A DNA stretch of 64,000 nucleotides, from assembly GCF_017874425.1 (NCBI RefSeq), contig NZ_JAGGLL010000012.1, positions 57,728 to 121,727 on the forward strand, written 5' to 3'. Position numbers and translations under genes: made by a program. This stretch comes from Clostridium punense (lineage in GTDB: Bacteria > Bacillota > Clostridia > Clostridiales > Clostridiaceae). Below the pieces are notes generated by a model. It saw only the letters and a list, made by a program, of their open reading frames with translations, was not told where the DNA came from and did not search any database. Every line of letters starts with the position of its first letter. The first letter of the stretch is position 1. Positions 61,476 through 64,000 of the stretch are shown in pieces.

Positions 61476-62513
61476 TTAAGAATTATTAGCTATTTTATTT
61501 AATAATTCTGCAAGACTCATTACCTCTTCAACACTTGCATTAGTTTCTTCAATTGCAGCAGACTGCTGTTCGGTACTTTCTATAGTTGAGCCTGAAAGCT
61601 TAAGAGTTTTACTTACTGATTCCTGTATTCTAGAGGTCAATTTAGTAATCTGTTGAGCTGTTTCCTTTGAACTTTGAGAGAGATTACGTATTTCTGTTGC
61701 TACTACCCCAAATCCTCTGCCAGCCTCTCCTGCTCTTGCAGCCTCAATTGCTGCATTGAGCCCCAACATTTTAGTTTCATCTGCAATACTCTTTATAGAG
61801 TCAAGTATAGAATTTATTTCTATAGATATGCTTTGTACATTAAGTATTTCATCATTTAGAGTATGGTGGTTGTCTATTACTGAAATAGATGTAGCTGCCA
61901 ACTCCTGCGTAGCTCCAGCAATCTGTGAAAAATTATCAGTAAGTTCTTGAGACATTCTTCCAAGTCTTAATTGATCATATCCAACTTTTGATAATGTGTT
62001 GGCAACAATAAATAAAACTTCAGCAGCAGCTTTAATATTTTTTTCAGTTGTAACCTTTACTTCCTGTACTGCATCAATATATCCCTCTTCATCAACACCA
62101 ATTTCCTTTGCTATCTTCCTATAATTTAAAAGTTCTGGCTCATCAGTAAGTACTTGTCCACCAAGAATTGTCCCTATCTGCACCCCGTCTATCATAATAG
62201 GCGCTGCAAAATCAATAAGACCTGCATGACAGGTATAAACATATGGTCGACCTGTCCTTGTTGCTTCTTCGCCCCCTCTTCTGTGAGATTCTGCACATCT
62301 ATTGTCTCCAGTTGTAGTAGAATGTGTAAAACTCTCACAAAATCTAGTATAGGAGCTTGGCTTTGTTACTGGATTACCATTAATATCCACCGTTACGCTT
62401 GCTACATCCATACCAATAGCAAAATTATCCTGAAACTTCTGTAACACATCAATATCTATTACATCCTTAATCTCAATATTTTCAATACTAAAATCCTTTT
62501 GATCTCTCATCAT
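61476..62513 (-). CDS. soluble chemoreceptor with PocR-type sensor domain
   Basis: From the ATG at 62513 (GAGGGAG six or seven bases upstream; the frame opens at 62528) the protein has 345 residues. An N-terminal PocR domain (about 15-185), with Cys/His residues at [18 protein letters not shown] and [12 protein letters not shown], precedes a short MCP signalling hairpin (about 240-345) with [20 protein letters not shown]. There is no membrane helix. PocR domains bind hydrocarbon derivatives or coenzymes in other proteins. It is downstream of cheW and a CheA-like gene in the same operon, so it probably signals to them. Confidence 0.9.
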   Translation of the reverse strand: MMRDQKDFSIENIEIKDVIDIDVLQKFQDNFAIGMDVASVTVDINGNPVTKPSSYTRFCESFTHSTTTGDNRCAESHRRGGEEATRTGRPYVYTCHAGLIDFAAPIMIDGVQIGTILGGQVLTDEPELLNYRKIAKEIGVDEEGYIDAVQEVKVTTEKNIKAAAEVLFIVANTLSKVGYDQLRLGRMSQELTDNFSQIAGATQELAATSISVIDNHHTLNDEILNVQSISIEINSILDSIKSIADETKMLGLNAAIEAARAGEAGRGFGVVATEIRNLSQSSKETAQQITKLTSRIQESVSKTLKLSGSTIESTEQQSAAIEETNASVEEVMSLAELLNKIANNS

Positions 62514-62530
62514 TAATAACTCCCTCATTC

Positions 62531-62920
62531 TTATATTTTATCTAGTATTTCCTCACTTAAATATGTTAAAACGTTCTCATTGATATTGATTACATACATC
62601 TTTAAATTTAAGGCTACCTCATCCTGACTCTCTTCAATATTTATTACTTCATTTACATCAGTTACTGCTAATGCCATCTTTTGCTCCTTGTATTTTATAA
62701 TTATTAGCTTTTCATCAGTTTTATATAACTCTGTTTCAAGGTTAAAAAGTCTTTTTATATCAATTACCGGTAATGCTTCGCCGCGATAATTAACCAATCC
62801 CTTTATGTATTTCTTAGACTTGGGCACCACTGTGACTTGACGCATATTTTCTACAGTATCGACAATCCCTGTATCAACAGCATATTCTTCATTGTTTAGT
62901 GAAAAAGTAAGTATTTGCAT
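62531..62920 (-). CDS. cheW: chemotaxis coupling protein CheW
   Basis: From the ATG at 62920 (AGGAGGGTTGCA upstream; the open frame continues to 62959) the protein has 129 residues. It is a CheW-like SH3 pair: [20 protein letters not shown], then [17 protein letters not shown], then [15 protein letters not shown]. CheW links receptors to the kinase CheA. It lies between the CheA-like and receptor genes, so the three form a compact chemosensory operon. Confidence 0.9.
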   Translation of the reverse strand: MQILTFSLNNEEYAVDTGIVDTVENMRQVTVVPKSKKYIKGLVNYRGEALPVIDIKRLFNLETELYKTDEKLIIIKYKEQKMALAVTDVNEVINIEESQDEVALNLKMYVININENVLTYLSEEILDKI

Positions 62921-62930
62921 TGCAACCCTC

Positions 62931-63914
62931 CTAATTCTCGCAGACAAGTGCTGGAACATCTAAAACAAGTGTAATATTGCCATCCCCTAAAATAGTGGTC
63001 CCTCTAAGTTCATGTACATCATTTAAAACTTCAGCTTTTGGTTTTATAACCACATCTGTTTCATCTAGTAAGGAGTCAACAAGCAATGCATATATTCTGT
63101 TATTTACACTTACAATTAAAATACAAGATGAATTAGAATTGCATTGAATTAAATCTAATTTTTCAGCAACTCTTATCAGGGGTATTGCCTCCTTCATATA
63201 TAGAATTAGTTCAGAATTACATGCATTCTTAATATCAACAGAATCCTTATTAATAATTGTCTGAATATAGTCAAGAGGTATAGCAAAAGTTTGATCGGCC
63301 ACCGTTACAAGTAATGCTTTTGTAATACTGCACGATATAGGTATAGAAATATTTATCTGAATAGTTTTTTCTCCTAGAATTTCAATATTACCTCCCAACA
63401 TTGCAACGGTAGTCTTAGCATTAATAATATCTTGAAAGTTTGGCAGACAATTTGTAAGTTCCAACAGATCATGGATTTCTTTTTCAGACATATAATTTAT
63501 ATTAATATTCTTCCTATTAAGTATTTTTAAAATATTCTCAAAATTAAAGTCAGAAAAATTGCTTTCAATGGATAATATAAGGTTTTTCAAGTCAGATGAT
63601 GCCTTTATTGTTAAATTTTGATCAGAATTCTTTTGATTTTGTTCAGTTTTATTAGGTATATCATTATGCCCCTGTATTATTTTTTGTATAAATATTCTAA
63701 CCAAATATTCACATATACTAACCATAGAGCTTTCAATTTCGGTTTCTTCACCTTCTATGGCAATGTGTATATGTTCATTATATCGTTTATAATGGGTTTC
63801 AAATATTTCTGAGATTGAAGCGAAAACAGTCTTCATTTTCACCATTCTCATTTTCTTTACTATTTCCTGGACTTGAGTAGTTAACCTTATTTCTTGTTCT
63901 AAGACTGACCCTTA
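62931..63914 (-). pseudogene. 5'-truncated CheA-like protein with lost kinase motifs
   Basis: An ATG at 63851 opens 306 residues, but CheA homology extends upstream without a start: SVLEQEIRLTTQVQEIVKK leads into MRMVKMKTVFAS, the usual dimerisation-to-kinase junction, back to a TAA at 63912-63914. In the kinase domain the N box is replaced by YLVRIFIQKIIQGHNDIP, the DxG box by SNFSDFNFENIL, and the GRGVGMD glycines are absent. The C-terminal CheW-like domain (about 180-306) looks intact. The histidine phosphotransfer domain is gone. It may be an inactive remnant or a scaffold for cheW and the receptor. Confidence 0.7.
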
Positions 63915-64000
63915 CCCACTTTGGTAGACACGAGGAACTCGTGTTATACTAAACGTGAAGGGAATGATTTTAGTGAATAACCATTATAGTGCAGAATTTA
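63915..64000 (+). mobile_element. left end of an IS200/IS605-like element (partial)
   Basis: After TTAC, a target typical for the family, comes CCACTTTGGTAG and a seven-base hairpin ACACGAG-GAA-CTCGTGT (63928-63944), followed by TTATACTA. Hairpin, spacing and AT-rich context fit the subterminal left-end hairpins of IS200/IS605 elements. A possible GTG frame starts at 63955 and is cut by the window edge. Transposase identity is unproven. Confidence 0.45.

Noticed and set aside
62931..63851. A normal CheA kinase
   Set aside because: The phosphotransfer domain, N box, DxG box and GRGVGMD glycines are missing, so kinase activity cannot be claimed.

Overview
This is low-GC, AT-rich DNA that looks like the chromosome of a spore-forming Clostridium or close relative. 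The signs are clostridial Shine-Dalgarno sites, TTG/GTG starts, the sporulation genes ytrH and ytrI, a GerMN lipoprotein, hemerythrin, an EFR1-type flavodoxin-ferredoxin, an RRNPP-type regulator and an IS200/IS605-like end. No tRNA, rRNA, CRISPR array or prophage is visible. All function calls rest on motifs and family memory; no search was run.

Layout. 0-10 kb: a cut-off DUF4349 lipoprotein, a C39-type peptidase, an EamA exporter, an O6-alkylguanine-DNA alkyltransferase whose catalytic Cys codon is TGA followed by a SECIS-like hairpin (candidate selenoprotein), a flavodoxin-ferredoxin, an alpha/beta hydrolase, an ABC permease/ATPase pair without a binding protein, PhzF and an MBL-fold enzyme. 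10-19 kb: small enzymes (GNAT, YqeK-like HD, HIT, Nudix, phosphoesterase), the ytrH-ytrI pair next to a leftover S66 peptidase end, a frameshifted DUF5694 gene, a double GNAT and an MFS exporter. 19-34 kb: TelA/XpaC pair, lipoprotein, hemerythrin, SdpI-like, epimerase, esterase, TIM-barrel, phosphatase, hydrolase, Nudix and GNAT genes, and a GerMN lipoprotein. 34-42 kb: a PadR regulator overlapping an FtsW/RodA-like protein, TmrB-like, phosphatase, M50-like and CPBP proteases, and a Nudix/TIM-barrel operon.

42-48 kb holds the most coherent system. A thermolysin-like secreted M4 protease lies next to a short secreted-propeptide gene and an HTH-TPR regulator that share one terminator. This arrangement resembles NprR/NprX/NprA and other RRNPP quorum-sensing modules. 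48-56 kb: zinc-ribbon membrane protein, SstT, HD protein, polysaccharide deacetylase, and ahpC-ahpF behind a PerR-box-like promoter. 56-60 kb: an ECF sigma factor, a small membrane protein and an ABC exporter in one operon. 60-64 kb: GNAT, then a chemosensory set (PocR-type soluble receptor, CheW, and a CheA-like protein that lacks kinase motifs and is truncated beside an IS200/IS605-like end).

Two dispersed non-coding repeat families run through the window. One is a 143-160 bp MITE-like element with about 27 bp imperfect terminal inverted repeats (three copies). The other is a long hairpin with GGGAACCAA/TTGGTTCCC arms (three copies), two of them upstream of regulator genes.
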